From contig NW_004454177.1 of the NCBI RefSeq assembly GCF_000283155.1, positions 9,781,775 through 9,845,774 on the forward strand: a stretch of 64,000 bases of DNA, given 5' to 3'. Of the stretch, positions 46,454-56,109 are shown one piece after another. Source of the DNA: Ceratotherium simum simum (Eukaryota > Chordata > Mammalia > Perissodactyla > Rhinocerotidae). A program made the position numbers and the translations under genes. Numbering within the stretch: position 1 is the first letter of the stretch; every line of letters starts with the position of its first letter. The notes beneath the pieces are model-generated. The model saw only the letters and a program-made list of their open reading frames with translations, made no database searches and had not been told where the DNA came from.

Positions 46454-47185
46454 TTTGGGTGGGACAGGTGCCTTTTATTGGTCTGACCAACATTTGACTA
46501 GTAGCAGGCTTGGGCAGAGCCCTTCTATCTGTCCTGGCTCCCATCTCCCATCTCCTGGGAGCTGAGGACTCACCCTCAGGGGAGAGAGTGTCCTGGGCAG
46601 GGGTGGCAGGCAGAGCCAGGATAAAAAGTACAGGGTTGGGATCTGAAAGGGGCTAAGGGTGATGTACAAAACGTAGAGTTACCAGACCATGCAGATAAAT
46701 CGTCCATCTGGGCAGAGCAGAGGCTGTTTCCCCACACAGGCCCCTCGGCCCTTGCCAGGAATGGGAGGGGTCAGAGGAAAAGCTTCCCCTAAAGCTTCCT
46801 ACTGGGCCCTTCGTGCCATCAGCATCTCCAGGATGTTGTCCTCAGATTCCTTCAGGCTCTGCTCCGGGTAGGATCTTTTCTGTTCCAATTCTTTAATTTT
46901 TTCTTCTGCTATTTTCTGTTTCTCTAATAGCTGATTGTGAATTACCTTCTTGGATTGAAGAATAAACATTCTTCCTACACCTTCGTACATGTTAGTCTCA
47001 TCTACCAAAGTCATAATCTCTGTGTCTGTAAGAAGTGCATGCTTTTTCGTTCTGTTTAGCTGTTCAATCCGTATGTCTGCAAGCTTCACCTTCTGTTGAG
47101 TGTCAATAATTTTGGCTTGAAGTTCTGTGAAAGCCTTCTTCAACTCCAGCTCCATGGGGGATGCCATCTTGGTTCACTCTCTGCG
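46454..47185 (-). pseudogene. PFDN1: Processed retrocopy of PFDN1 mRNA
   Basis: This is an intronless copy of the prefoldin subunit 1 mRNA inserted by LINE-1 machinery. It has about 18 bases of 5' UTR, an intact coding frame (47167-46799), 345 bases of 3' UTR, a poly(A) signal AATAAA (antisense 46479-46474) followed about 17 bases later by an A-tail (T run ending at 46456), and a 15-bp target-site duplication. The parent gene has several exons, so an uninterrupted copy with an A-tail is a retrocopy. Whether it is transcribed is not visible. It lies just beside the ERVL LTR at 47254, which points the other way. Confidence 0.95.
46799..47167 (-). CDS. PFDN1: Intact 122-codon frame, prefoldin subunit 1-like
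   Basis: Prefoldin subunit 1 is a beta-type subunit of the hexameric prefoldin cochaperone, which passes unfolded actin and tubulin to the CCT chaperonin in the cytosol. The product has the normal length for the family (122 residues). It keeps the N-terminal helix (ELELKKAFTELQAKI), the central hairpin region with TDTEIMTLVDETNMYEGVGR, and the C-terminal helix ending in MLMARRAQ. The start is in a strong Kozak context (A at -3, G at +4). Compared with mammalian PFDN1 as I remember it there are about 15 replacements, including a proline at residue 101 in the C-terminal coiled coil. That proline would be expected to disturb the helix. No stop or frameshift is present. The frame is intact but may be neutral; calling it a functional gene would need expression data. 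Confidence 0.8.
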   Translation of the reverse strand: MASPMELELKKAFTELQAKIIDTQQKVKLADIRIEQLNRTKKHALLTDTEIMTLVDETNMYEGVGRMFILQSKKVIHNQLLEKQKIAEEKIKELEQKRSYPEQSLKESEDNILEMLMARRAQ

Positions 47186-47253
47186 GTGAATACATTTTTT
47201 GTCAGTAAAATTTATAAGCTTATGTATGCTGTAATATTGTGGTTTATAATAAT

Positions 47254-48405
47254 AAATATGTATTTGGTCTTTGTCCCGTTTCTGGCACAGAGCTCCTAAA
47301 ACACTTAGATTTTCCTAAACAATGAGAACCACAATTGTGTCTTTTGTTATTTTAATGAGGTGACTTTTGGAAGGCACCTGAGTTTGGGGGCTGGCTGCCA
47401 AGAGAACCACGTGATTAGAGGGATGGAACGTTCAGTCTCACACCCCTGACTTCTGGGGAGGAGAGAGAGGCTGGAGGTTGAATCAATCAGCAGTGATTTA
47501 ATCAATCATGACTGTGTAATGAAGCCTCCATAAAAACCCCAAAAGACAGGGTTCAGAGAGCTTCTGGGTTGATGATTGTGTGGAGATTGGGGAGGGTGGT
47601 ACATGCTGGGAGAGGGCATTCCCTCATGCCTTGCCCTATACATCTCTTCCATCTGGCTGTTCTTGAGTTATATTCTTTTAAAATAAACTGGTAATCTAGT
47701 AAATAAAATGTTTCTGAGTTCTGTGAGCTGCTCTAGCAAACTAATAGAACCTGAGGAGGAGGTCATGGGAACTTCTGATTTCTTTTCTTTTTTTTTGTGA
47801 GGAAGATTAGTCCTGAGCTAACATCTATTACCAGTCCTCCTCTTTTTGCTGAGGATGATTGGCCCTGGGCTAACATCTGTGCCCATCTTCCTCTACTTTA
47901 TATGTGAGACGCCTGCCACAGCATGGCTTGATGAGCGGTGCATAGGCCCGGGATCTGAACCCGTGAACCCTGGGCTGCCATAGTGGAGCACGTGAACTTA
48001 GTCACTATGCCACCGGCCGACCCCAAAAACCTCTGATTTATAGCCAGTCAGTTAGAAGGATGGGTGACAACCTGGACCTGCAGTTGGCCTCTGAAGTGGG
48101 TGGGTGGGAGGCAGTCTTGTAGGACTGAGCCCTTAACCTGTAACCCAAAAAGGGGGTCGTTGGAAGCTCCAATCTATAGCCAGTCAGTCAGAAACACAGG
48201 TGATAACCCAGATTTGGGATTGGTATCTGCAGTGGAGGGCAGTCTTGTGGGACTGAGCCCTTAACCTGTGGAATCCGATGCCGTCTCTGGGTAGATGGGT
48301 GTCCGAATTGTTGACTGGTAGGACACGGAGCTGGTGTGGGGGAATCGCTTGGTGTGTGAGGGCAATCACCTCCCCCAACATCTGAATTGGTGACCAGATC
48401 CTATT
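47254..48405 (+). repeat. ERVL-class LTR (MER21-like) with internal duplication, split by an ERE
   Basis: It follows the same block order as 8904-9742: 'ggcacagagctcctaaaaca', 'atgaagcctccataaaaacc', 'ccttgccctatacatctctt', 'ttaaaataaactggtaatct' (poly(A) signal) and 'gtgagctgctctagcaaact'. After the ERE it continues with 'tgatttatagccagtcagtt' and 'gactgagcccttaacctgta'. The part at 48028-48144 recurs at 48164-48275. The family name is from memory. Confidence 0.65.
47782..48027 (-). mobile_element. ERE-type SINE in LTR
   Basis: Antisense ERE with a T run at 47788-47796, 'gtgaggaagattagtcctga', 'gaggatgattggccctgggc', and a head ending near 'ccaccggccgacccca'. The target-site duplication 'aacttctgattt' (47770-47781) and 'aacctctgattt' (48028-48039) has one mismatch. 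Confidence 0.93.
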
Positions 48406-48619
48406 TAATGTGTATATTTTGTTTTCTGGAAAGCTGGTTGTTAAAAATTTGCCAGGACACCAACGTCTATGGATTAAATTATAATGTTAACTACCAACAA
48501 CATGTCAATATGAGTGAATTTTTCTCAACATAAGTGAAAAACTTAAGTCTCAAAAGATTAGATACAAGATGATAGTCTTTTTATAAAGTTAAAAGTGATT
48601 TAAAACACTTTTGAAAGTA

Positions 48620-49000
48620 AACATATACTAATGTCTATTCACATTCTTGGCTCTTTTCTTTTTTCTTTTTATTTACTTTTTCCCCCGAAAGCCCCAGTAG
48701 ATAGTTGTATGTCATAGCTGCACATCCCTCTAGTTGCTGTATGTGGGACGCGGCCTCAGCATGGCCAGAGAAGTGGTGCCCGCCCGGGATCCGAACCCGG
48801 GCCGCCAGCAGCGGAGCGCTCGCACTTAACCGCTAATCTTGGCTCATTTTTAATTGAGCAAAGAGCAATTATTTATTATTCTTTTATTGTTGAGTTGTAA
48901 GAGTTCTTTATATATTCAGGATACCATACTCTTATCAGATTTGCAAATATTTTTTCTCATCCTGGGTTGCCTTTTCACGTTCTTGACTCCTTGACATCTT
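48620..49000 (-). mobile_element. L1M-like ORF2 fragment split by an ERE
   Basis: On either side of the ERE lies antisense L1 ORF2 sequence: 'atgtctattcacattcttgg' at the left, and 'ctcatttttaattgagcaaa', 'gagttctttatatattcagg' and 'ttatcagatttgcaaatatt' at the right, in consensus order. Confidence 0.7.
48654..48835 (-). mobile_element. 5'-truncated ERE-type SINE
   Basis: Antisense ERE with 'tagttgtatgtcatagctgc', 'acatccctctagttgctgta' and 'gggatccgaacccgggccgc', but it stops at 'cacttaaccgcta' (48835), before the usual head ending in GGCC. A flanking duplication of the type 'attcttggctc' (48643-48653) and 'atcttggctc' (48836-48845) surrounds it. The element therefore inserted already lacking about the first 20 bases. 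Confidence 0.88.
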
Positions 49001-49800
49001 GCCTCATCCTCTTTGAAACTAGAACTAGGAGTCTCCCTGGAAGGAAACTTACTCTTTAGTCCAAGTTTCAGGGCTCAGGAGAAGCTGAGTCTCAGAAGGA
49101 AGGAAATAGTTAATCACTTAGTGTGAGAGAAGCAGCAGTTTTCAGGTGAATGACAATTAATTAAACAAAAGTTCTGAATTCAATCCAGAGCCAATTTTGG
49201 CATCTGCAGAGATTCAATTAGCTGTGATTACACCCAGAGACTGGAAATGCAGTGCCCTCAGGTCCCTCTGCCCCCTTCACGTTTGGGTCCAAGGGCAGGG
49301 TCTGGAATGCCTGGTGTGGGCAGGGAGCATTTCCAGACAGCTCTGGCCAAGTGGTGCTGCAGCAGAAGCCCCGAGACCTACAGTCCCAATGCCACAGCAA
49401 TAATGCTGCAGGCTTTATGTCAGCTGAAATATAAATGGCCTGAAGAGAGGGCCACTTTCCTCTGTCCAAGCCTAGATAAGTCTCTGAAAGATCTGTGGCC
49501 AGGGCTTCTCCTGTGGTTTGCCTAAGGAGCTCTCCTGCTAAATGGCAGGTTGTGTGTGTTAGCACCTGCCAGCTTCTTCTGGGCAGGCAGGAGTTTCAAG
49601 AGGGCCTCTTCCTCAGGGATTATCTTAAGAACACCCAGAAAGGGCAGGGCAGAGCTGGAGGAGGATGGAATGCTGGAGACAGCCCCAAATGGGGTGCTGG
49701 AGGGCCGTTTTATGGCCATGCTTTTGTTTTTTAAACATGCATTGAACACCGTGTGCCATGGCATCTCATAGAGTAGATACCCATTAATTGAGCAAATGAA
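49001..49800. other. Unique sequence, candidate conserved noncoding stretch
   Basis: No repeat is recognised. 49190-49735 has mixed composition with 'caattagctgtgattacac', 'cctagataagtctct' (GATA-type core) and 'ggctttatgtcagctgaaat'. The several overlapping 60-115-codon frames on both strands have no domain, and none is preferred. Confidence 0.3.
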
Positions 49801-49918
49801 CGACTCCTGGGATGGTCACTATTATAGTCTTCATTTTATATGTGAGGAAACTGAGGCTCAGAAAGGTTAAAGTCAAGTGAGCACTAAGTGGAGGAGCTAG
49901 GACTGTTTGACTTTAGAT
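49801..49918 (-). repeat. MIR SINE fragment
   Basis: Antisense MIR: 'tcactattatagtcttcatt', 'tatatgtgaggaaactgagg', 'ctcagaaaggttaaagtcaa' and 'gtggaggagctaggactg' in order. Confidence 0.75.
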
Positions 49919-50039
49919 CCTGAGCTCTTCCCATAAAAAACCTCATTTTGGAATAAAGTTAATGTGCTTGTGAGGCTCATGTAGGACTCACACCTGTAGC
50001 ACAAAACTGCTCACCAAAGAATAATTCCCTTCCTTCTTT

Positions 50040-50335
50040 GCTCTTTCTGATAATCCACTCCATACTCAAACTTCTGTAAGGGAAGTCTGATCTTTCTCAG
50101 TCCACCTGGAATGCCTTCTCCTTAACTCTTACCTCCTATCCATCAGCCCATGTTGCTGCCCCTCATCTCCCCCTCTTCTCCCTGTTTCAAAACAAGGCTT
50201 TTAAAAGCAGCTCAAATGTTGCCTTTTGCAGGTAGTCTTCCCAGAATCATCCCACCAAACTCCCCTCTCTCCCAGCTGCCTGTCAGTCCTGCTGTGCCTG
50301 TTGCAGGGCTGTAATATAGGCATTATAGTCTCTGT
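50040..50335 (+). repeat. L2-like LINE fragment
   Basis: The blocks 'cacctggaatgccttctcct', 'cagctcaaatgttgcctttt', and 'gcaggtagtcttcccagaat' resemble the L2 3' region in order. Diverged. Confidence 0.55.
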
Positions 50336-50336
50336 C

Positions 50337-50512
50337 ATATGCACTCCTATGCACACCAAAACTTGAGTGCTCATAGCAGCGTTATTCCTAATAGGCAAAA
50401 AGTAGAAACAACCCAAATATCCATCAACTGATGAACAGATAAACAAAGTGCAGCTTCCATACAATGGAATATTATTTGGTCACAAAAAGGAACAAAGTAC
50501 TGATTCATGTGT
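50337..50512 (+). mobile_element. L1M-like 3' fragment
   Basis: It contains 'actcctatgcacaccaaaac', 'atagcagcgttattcctaat', 'aaatatccatcaactgatga' and 'tacaatggaatattatttgg', the conserved region near the end of L1 ORF2. Confidence 0.75.
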
Positions 50513-50640
50513 GGGCATCTCGTATTCCGTTCCTCCTGTAGGTATCCCAAGAGCAGGGCCTGAGACTTTTCCATCTGTGTTTTCCTGCTATTCCCAGCTC
50601 TGCTACCCATAGAGTCTAGGGGACAAGAGTCAACCACCAT

Positions 50641-51000
50641 CGGCCGGCCCCGTGGCTTAGCAGTTATGTGCTCGTGCTCCGCTACTGGTGGCCCGGGTTC
50701 AGATCCCGGGCGCGCACCGATGCACCGCTTCTCTGGCCATGCTGAGGCCGCGTCCCACACACAGGAACTAGAAGGATGTGCAACTATGACATACCACTAT
50801 CTACTGGGGCTTTGGGGGAAAAAAGGAGGCGGATTGGCAATAGATGTTAGCTCAGAGCTGGTCTTCCTCAGCAAAAAAAGAGGAGGATTAGCATGGATGT
50901 TAGCTCAGGGCTGATCTTACACACACAGACAATAAATAAATAAATAAAAATAAAAATAAAAATACAAGTCTGGGTAGAATATTAAAAAAAAAAAAAAATC
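50641..51000 (+). mobile_element. ERE-type SINE with apparent 3' transduction
   Basis: Full-length ERE with the head 'cggccggccccgtggcttag' and B box 'ggttcagatcccgggc'. The body runs to 'gatgttagctcagggctgat', then a tail of AAAT/AAAAAT units (50930-50962). After this come 21 bases that are not ERE (50963-50983) and a second pure A run (50984-50998). A perfect 12-bp duplication 'gtcaaccaccat' lies at 50629-50640 and 51001-51012, outside both A runs. Confidence 0.93.
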
Positions 51001-51329
51001 GTCAACCACCATGGAAGTCTCTCCTGACTTGGCCACCTGCAAGGTCCACCACAATATGGTGGATACAACAAAAGAGGCATTCCTCCTAAAACAGATCTTG
51101 GATCTGTGTCCATAAAATAACTCAAGAAGGGGATGCCCTGGACCAGACAGTATGGGAAAACCTCCTCATAGATAGAAGTCCAGCCAAGGGTCAAGGCAAC
51201 ACGCATATATGCTCTTCATCCTCTTCCCTCTCCTCTCTTCTTTTGCCTCCTGGTCAACACCCAGTTCAGATGGGGCTCCTGAGAACCAATGACTCTTAAG
51301 AGAAATCGTGTGAATGGAGGGAACACTGG

Positions 51330-51650
51330 AGAGGGAGCTTGACTATGTGGGTTCTGCTTCCCTTCCCAACTTATCACTTGTCAGTTGTGTGTCCTTGGGG
51401 GAGGAACTTCAGTTTCCTCATCTACAAAGTACTGGAGTATAAGATTCTTCAGGGCGTGGCTTAACACTGTCTGAACCCCTCAGTGCTTTACACAGCTCCT
51501 GGACATAGCAGGTGATCAGCTATGTTCTCATTTATTTGAATGGTGCCTAAAACCTACTTTACCCACCTTACAGGGTTGTTTTGAATATCTAATGAGGTCA
51601 TTCAGGTGAGACACCTTGACAATTTTAAAGCCTTATAAAATATAAGGCTT
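51330..51650 (+). repeat. MIR SINE (one or two pieces)
   Basis: It contains 'ttgactatgtgggttctgct', 'ttgtcagttgtgtgtccttg', 'cagtttcctcatctacaaag' and a tail near 51540. 51545-51650 resembles another MIR 3' half ('ccttacagggttgttttgaa'). Confidence 0.7.
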
Positions 51651-51724
51651 TACATTGTCATGGATGGAAGAGATCATCTGTGCCCTGGCCAAACTGTACT
51701 CAAGGATGGGCCATCTGTAACTTG

Positions 51725-52150
51725 CAGATGTTCATAGCAGCTTTATATGTCTTTTACATGTCAATTTTTATAGTTGCCATAAATTGGAAACAACCCAAAT
51801 GGCTATCATTTGGGTGAATTGTGGTGTATCCATACAATGGAATGCTGTAGTAACAGAAACAAACTACTGATGCAGAGTACATACTGCATAATTCCATTCA
51901 TATAAAATTCTAGAAAATGCAAACTAATCTATAGTGACAGAAAGCACATCAATGGTTGCCTGAAAATGGGGTGAAGGGAAGGATGGATTACAAAGGGGCA
52001 CAAGGAAACTCTTGAGTATGACGGAAATTTTGTTGTCTTGATCATGGTGATGGTTTCGCTGGTACACACATATGTCAAAATTCACCAAGTTGTGCACTTT
52101 AATTATGTGCAGTGTATTATACTTCAATTAGACCTCAATAAAGCTGTTAG
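51725..52150 (+). mobile_element. L1M-like 3' end
   Basis: It runs from ORF2 C-terminal sequence ('aaattggaaacaacccaaat', 'tgtatccatacaatggaatg') through the 3' UTR ('tcaatggttgcctgaaaatg', 'ttgatcatggtgatggtttc') to an end with 'gacctcaataaagctgtta'. The frame is broken. Confidence 0.85.
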
Positions 52151-53584
52151 AAAGAAAGATTAGCCTAGGATACTTTTCCTTTCATGGCTCTCTTTTCCCT
52201 TCCCTTTCTCCTCTTCCAGAGAAAATGTTCTGAGAGGTAGGCATGTGATTGTTCTTCTTTGAGGGAGAGCCCCGTCTTTGTTGAGTTTCACTCTGTTTCT
52301 CCCTGAAGTTTTTCCCTAACCTGACTGCAAGGAAACAAGCTTCTTTCTAATTTATTGTTCTCTCGGTGCCTTCTCCCTTCTGAAGGTTTTGGCTGATGGT
52401 CCTGGTAGATTTTGGATGGAGAACAGGATTGTATGGTGGCTGGATCCCAAGCTCGTCTTGGATCCAGCCTTTAGAACCGTAAATCATGCATTACCCAGTC
52501 CTCCAATTTACCCATACAGCAGCCTGACTCTACCCCATTACCTGCATCCCATCTGAGGTGGCCATCACTGAGAACATGGCATCTTAATGATAATTTTCCC
52601 TAAAAAGATGGCGTCATATTGATAATTTTTATCAGAGACTAGTCCAGATAAAACCTCTAGCTTCACCCAAAACTCTGGGCTCTTTGGGGGTAGCGGCTGG
52701 GGAGGAGCATATGGCTATAAAATCTTTTGGCTCCAGAGACCCCTCTGTCCACCCAGAGTCAGTCCCTGGGCCCTAACAACCAATTTCAACTTCATTTAAT
52801 GCCTGCTGAGTTTCTCTAGCCCACAAGTCCCTGAGTCCCTTCTCAGCCTGCTGCTTGGTTTTGCTAGCGTCCTTCTGGTTTTCCAATCACATATTCCTGC
52901 AGAGAGTAATAACACAACCGTTTCAATAATCTTCAACAATACAGAGACCTTGTGCACTCTCTGAACACATTTGCAGAGATAAAATCATGCTTACCCTCAC
53001 GCCAAGCTAAGAAGGCAGGGATGGGTATCTTATTTAGCAGATGGGGACAGAGGGTGAAGAGACTCAGTCAATATCATGTAGAAGAGACCAGATGCGTGTT
53101 TAGGTCATTTGTCTGCCAGGTCTGGACTTTCTCCTCCAGTCTCCCCACCGTTTGCTGTGCATGGAGGCTGGGAGAAGGAGGGAGCTGGCAGTAGTGAGGC
53201 CTCTGCTCCCAGACCCAAGTTGGTCTGAGCAAGATAACACCAGCTGGAGGCCACACATCCTTGATCAGCCTGGGCCAACGTCTGATGCCTCAGGATAGAC
53301 AACCCATCTGCTGCAAATACCACCTCAGCCCCCAGGAGCTGAGCCTGCACTTCCCTTAAACAGGAATGCTGATCTTCTGTATTCTTTTTTCCATAGACTT
53401 CCCTCCACCCCATACAGCTCCCTCAAGAGCCCTGGAGCTTTCTGGATACAGAGCAGGGCAAGATTAAAAAAGGTAGGGGGGACTCAAAGCAGCAGCTGCA
53501 TCAGGACTGTGTGTGTGTAGAAGTCCTAGCTGCTCTCTCAACCATACCAGGCATTCAGCAAGTCATACTCTTCAGAAGGGCACT
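52151..53584. other. Unassigned unique sequence
   Basis: No repeat or gene is supported. 53100-53420 is GC-rich with open frames on both strands (up to 102 codons) that have no domain. An exon cannot be excluded, but nothing favours one. Confidence 0.4.
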
Positions 53585-53985
53585 ATATTTGTCTGCTGGG
53601 GCTGTCGTAACGAAATACCACAGACTGGGGGGCTTAAACAACAGAAATTTATTTCTCAAAGTTCTGGAGGCTAGAAGTCCAAGATCAAGGTGTTGGCAGG
53701 GTTGGTTTCTCCTGAGGCCTCTCCCCTTGGCTTACAGGTGGCTCCCCTCTTGCTGTGTCTTCTCGTGGTTATCTCTCTGTGCATGTATGTTTCTGGCGTC
53801 TCTGTGTCCTGATCTCCTCTTATAAGGACACTAGTCATATTGGATTGGGGCCCACTCTAACAACCCCATTTTAACTTAATTACCTCTTCAAAGGCCCTAT
53901 CTCCAAATACAGTCACATTCTGAGGTACCAGGGGTTAGGGCTTCACCATACGAGTTTTGAGGAGATACAATTCAGCCCACTACAG
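53585..53985 (-). repeat. MLT1-type MaLR solo LTR
   Basis: Antisense MLT1, well preserved: 'gtctgctggggctgtcgtaa', 'cagactggggggcttaaaca', 'aagtccaagatcaaggtgtt', 'taaggacactagtcatattg', 'gccctatctccaaatacagt', and an end 'attcagcccactaca'. The frame at 53511-53825 lies over this LTR and is not a gene. Confidence 0.9.
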
Positions 53986-54323
53986 GCACAAAGTCCCAGT
54001 TGGGTGGATGAGGGTCTGGCTTCCTGCACTGGACATCCTGCTGCCCTCAGTGAGATCACATCCTCCAGACTGTGGCCCTAGACACAGAGTAATAGCCAAG
54101 ATCAGCTGGTGAGTGTGAGCCTCCTGTCCCATAGGGGTCGCTCTGCCCAGGCTTTCTAGAGGTGTTGCCTGGGAAGATTCTGGCCCAGTGTTGCACATAG
54201 ACCCTACCTCTAGCCTCTTGCCCATTTTTCTCTCTTTTCTAACACTTGCCTTCAAGTAATAATAAAATAAATATAATGGCTAACATTGATTGAAGCTTAT
54301 GGTGTGTTAGACTTGATGTTTCT

Positions 54324-54561
54324 TTTGTTTTTGGAAGACCAGCCCCGAGCTAACATCCAATGCCAATCCTCCTCTTTATTGCTGAGGAAGACTGGCCCTG
54401 GGATAACATCCGTGCCCATCTTCCCCTACTTTATATGGGATGCCGCCACAGCATGGCTTGCCAAGTGGTGCGTCCGTGTGTGCCCGGGATCTGAACCGGT
54501 GAACCCTGGGCTGCAGCAGCAAAGCGCGCGCACCCAACCACTTGCCCCACCAGGCCGGCCC
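54324..54561 (-). mobile_element. ERE-type SINE with 12-bp duplication
   Basis: Antisense ERE: 'gaagaccagccccgagctaa', 'gaagactggccctgggataa', 'gcttgccaagtggtgcgtcc' and a head ending in 'ccaccaggccggcccc'. A perfect 12-bp duplication 'cttgatgtttct' is at 54312-54323 and 54562-54573. Confidence 0.95.
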
Positions 54562-54573
54562 CTTGATGTTTCT

Positions 54574-54997
54574 ATATACAGGTTTCACCCCGCTATCCAA
54601 AAGGAGAGCATTCCTATGAAACCTTTTGTAAGCTGAAATGGGGTAAAGTGAAGAAGCAATTACCTTAAGACACATTTCGCTAACAAATACACAAAAAAAT
54701 TGAGATACAGCACAGTTGTTCATAGACACAGTTCAAAGCTATAGCGGCTGGATGCTGAGATGCTGAGTGTAGTTCCCCGGGAAGCCGCTTGGCGGCGCCA
54801 CTCTCGCTGCTCCAGGTGCACGCTGCCTCTATAAGGGCTCACTGCAAAACAAACACTGAACTCTGTTTTTGCCTTTTTTTGTAAAAGTGAAAATCCTCTT
54901 TAGATTTCTTTAGTTAGCAAAAACAGGTACTAATGTAGGTCTTCCATAAAGTGAAGTGGCACAAAGCAAACTTCCAAAAAGTGGAGGATACCTGTAC
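54574..54997. repeat. TcMar-Tigger-like nonautonomous element
   Basis: The left end 'tacaggtttcaccccgctat' and the right end (the reverse complement of 'gtggaggatacctgta') form imperfect terminal inverted repeats, with TA next to the left end. The interior has 'cattcctatgaaaccttttg' and 'aagctgaaatggggtaaagt', which match a Tigger-type family I recall but cannot name. Confidence 0.65.
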
Positions 54998-55328
54998 GGT
55001 CGGTGCTTCCTATTCGTGGGTTCCACTTCTGTGGATTCAACCAACCGCGGATTGAAAGGCTTATGACGGTGGCATCTGTACTGAACATGTACAGACTTTT
55101 TTCTTGTCATTATTCCCTAAACAATACAGTATAACAACTATTTACATAGCATTTACTTGTATTAGGTATTATAAGTAATCTAGAGATGATTTAAAGTATA
55201 TGGAAGAATGTGCATAGGTTATATGTGAATGCCATGCCATTTTATATAAGAGACTGCAGCATCTGTGGATTTTGGTATCCATGAGGGTCCTGGAACCAAT
55301 CCCTGTGGATACCTCGGGACGACCATAT
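54998..55328. repeat. TcMar-Tigger-like nonautonomous element (second, different family)
   Basis: It starts 'cggtcggtgcttcctattcg' and continues 'gtgggttccacttctgtgga', 'ttcaaccaaccgcggattga', 'tatttacatagcatttactt', 'ataagtaatctagagatgat', and ends 'tacctcgggacgaccat'. The two ends are complementary. It is immediately next to the previous element. Confidence 0.75.
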
Positions 55329-55430
55329 TATTGAGTTGTATTATTATACCCATTATATGGACGAGGAAACTGGGACTTGGAGAGTCATTTGTCCAAAGCT
55401 ACACAGCTAGTTGAAGGGACCTTGGAAATC

Positions 55431-56100
55431 ATATCCTTCACTATACAGATGAGGACATTTGGGGCTCAAAGAGCCTGTGCAGAGAGGGCCAGTCCCCATT
55501 TTGGACAAAGGGATCCTGGATGCTGACAGAGGGGACTCCAGAGGAGTGTGGGCCTTGGAAAGTGCTGAGTATCCCATAGGAATTGCCTCTGCAGGTCTCT
55601 GCAGTTCCTCAGTGTGTTGGGTGAACTTAAACAGGGAAGGACTAGTTCTAGGGCTCAGGGCTCTGAGGGACAGAGAGAAGGAGTGAGATTAATGCAAACT
55701 CTCTTCCAGACAGAAGAATTCAGGGCACTGCATCGTAAAAAGACATCACAGAGATAGAAAAGAGGCAGAGGAAGGCCTCTAGGATGATTCAGAGACGAGG
55801 AGGGTCTTGTGTCAAAACAGAGCCTGAGATGGTAGAGATTTGATCATGGGCCTGGAAGGTGTCCTTTGAAGCTCAATGGAAGGACAGCAGAGGAAATACT
55901 ATTTTACACAAAGGTTCAAAACAAGTGGAACTTGTCACTGTGATTTTGTGCAGGCTGAAAATATGATCAAAGCCGCAGAATCTTAGACCTGGATGGGCCT
56001 TCTGAACTTAATAAGAGGTCAGATGAGTTGGTCACAGGAGGCGATGCAGTTGAAGGGAAAGGGTTCCGAATGGGGTGGCAGGGGAAGGGCCTCATTTATT
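55431..56100. other. Unassigned unique sequence
   Basis: Begins with a short MIR-like piece ('ctatacagatgaggacattt'). Otherwise no repeat or gene is supported. Confidence 0.4.
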
Positions 56101-56109
56101 CAACAAAAT

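Larger units (their letters stand above)
46439..47200 (-). repeat. 15-bp target-site duplication around PFDN1 retrocopy
   Basis: The direct repeat 'gtgaatacatttttt' is at 46439-46453 and at 47186-47200, perfect over 15 bases. It flanks the retrocopy exactly. On the minus strand the duplication begins with AAAAAA, as expected for a LINE-1 endonuclease site. Confidence 0.95.
54262..55430 (-). repeat. Ancient MIR split by later insertions
   Basis: The left part (54262-54323) has 'aatggctaacattgattgaa' and 'gcttatggtgtgttagactt'. The right part (55329-55430) has 'tgtattattatacccattat', 'gacgaggaaactgggacttg' and 'gtccaaagctacacagctag'. Together they follow antisense MIR. Between them lie an ERE and two DNA-transposon remnants. 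Confidence 0.6.

Noticed and set aside
46799..47167. The PFDN1-like frame as the genuine PFDN1 gene
   Set aside because: It is intronless, with a 15-bp target-site duplication and an A-tail, which mark a retrocopy.
53511..53825. 104-codon open frame on the plus strand
   Set aside because: Most of it lies over the antisense MLT1 LTR at 53585-53985.
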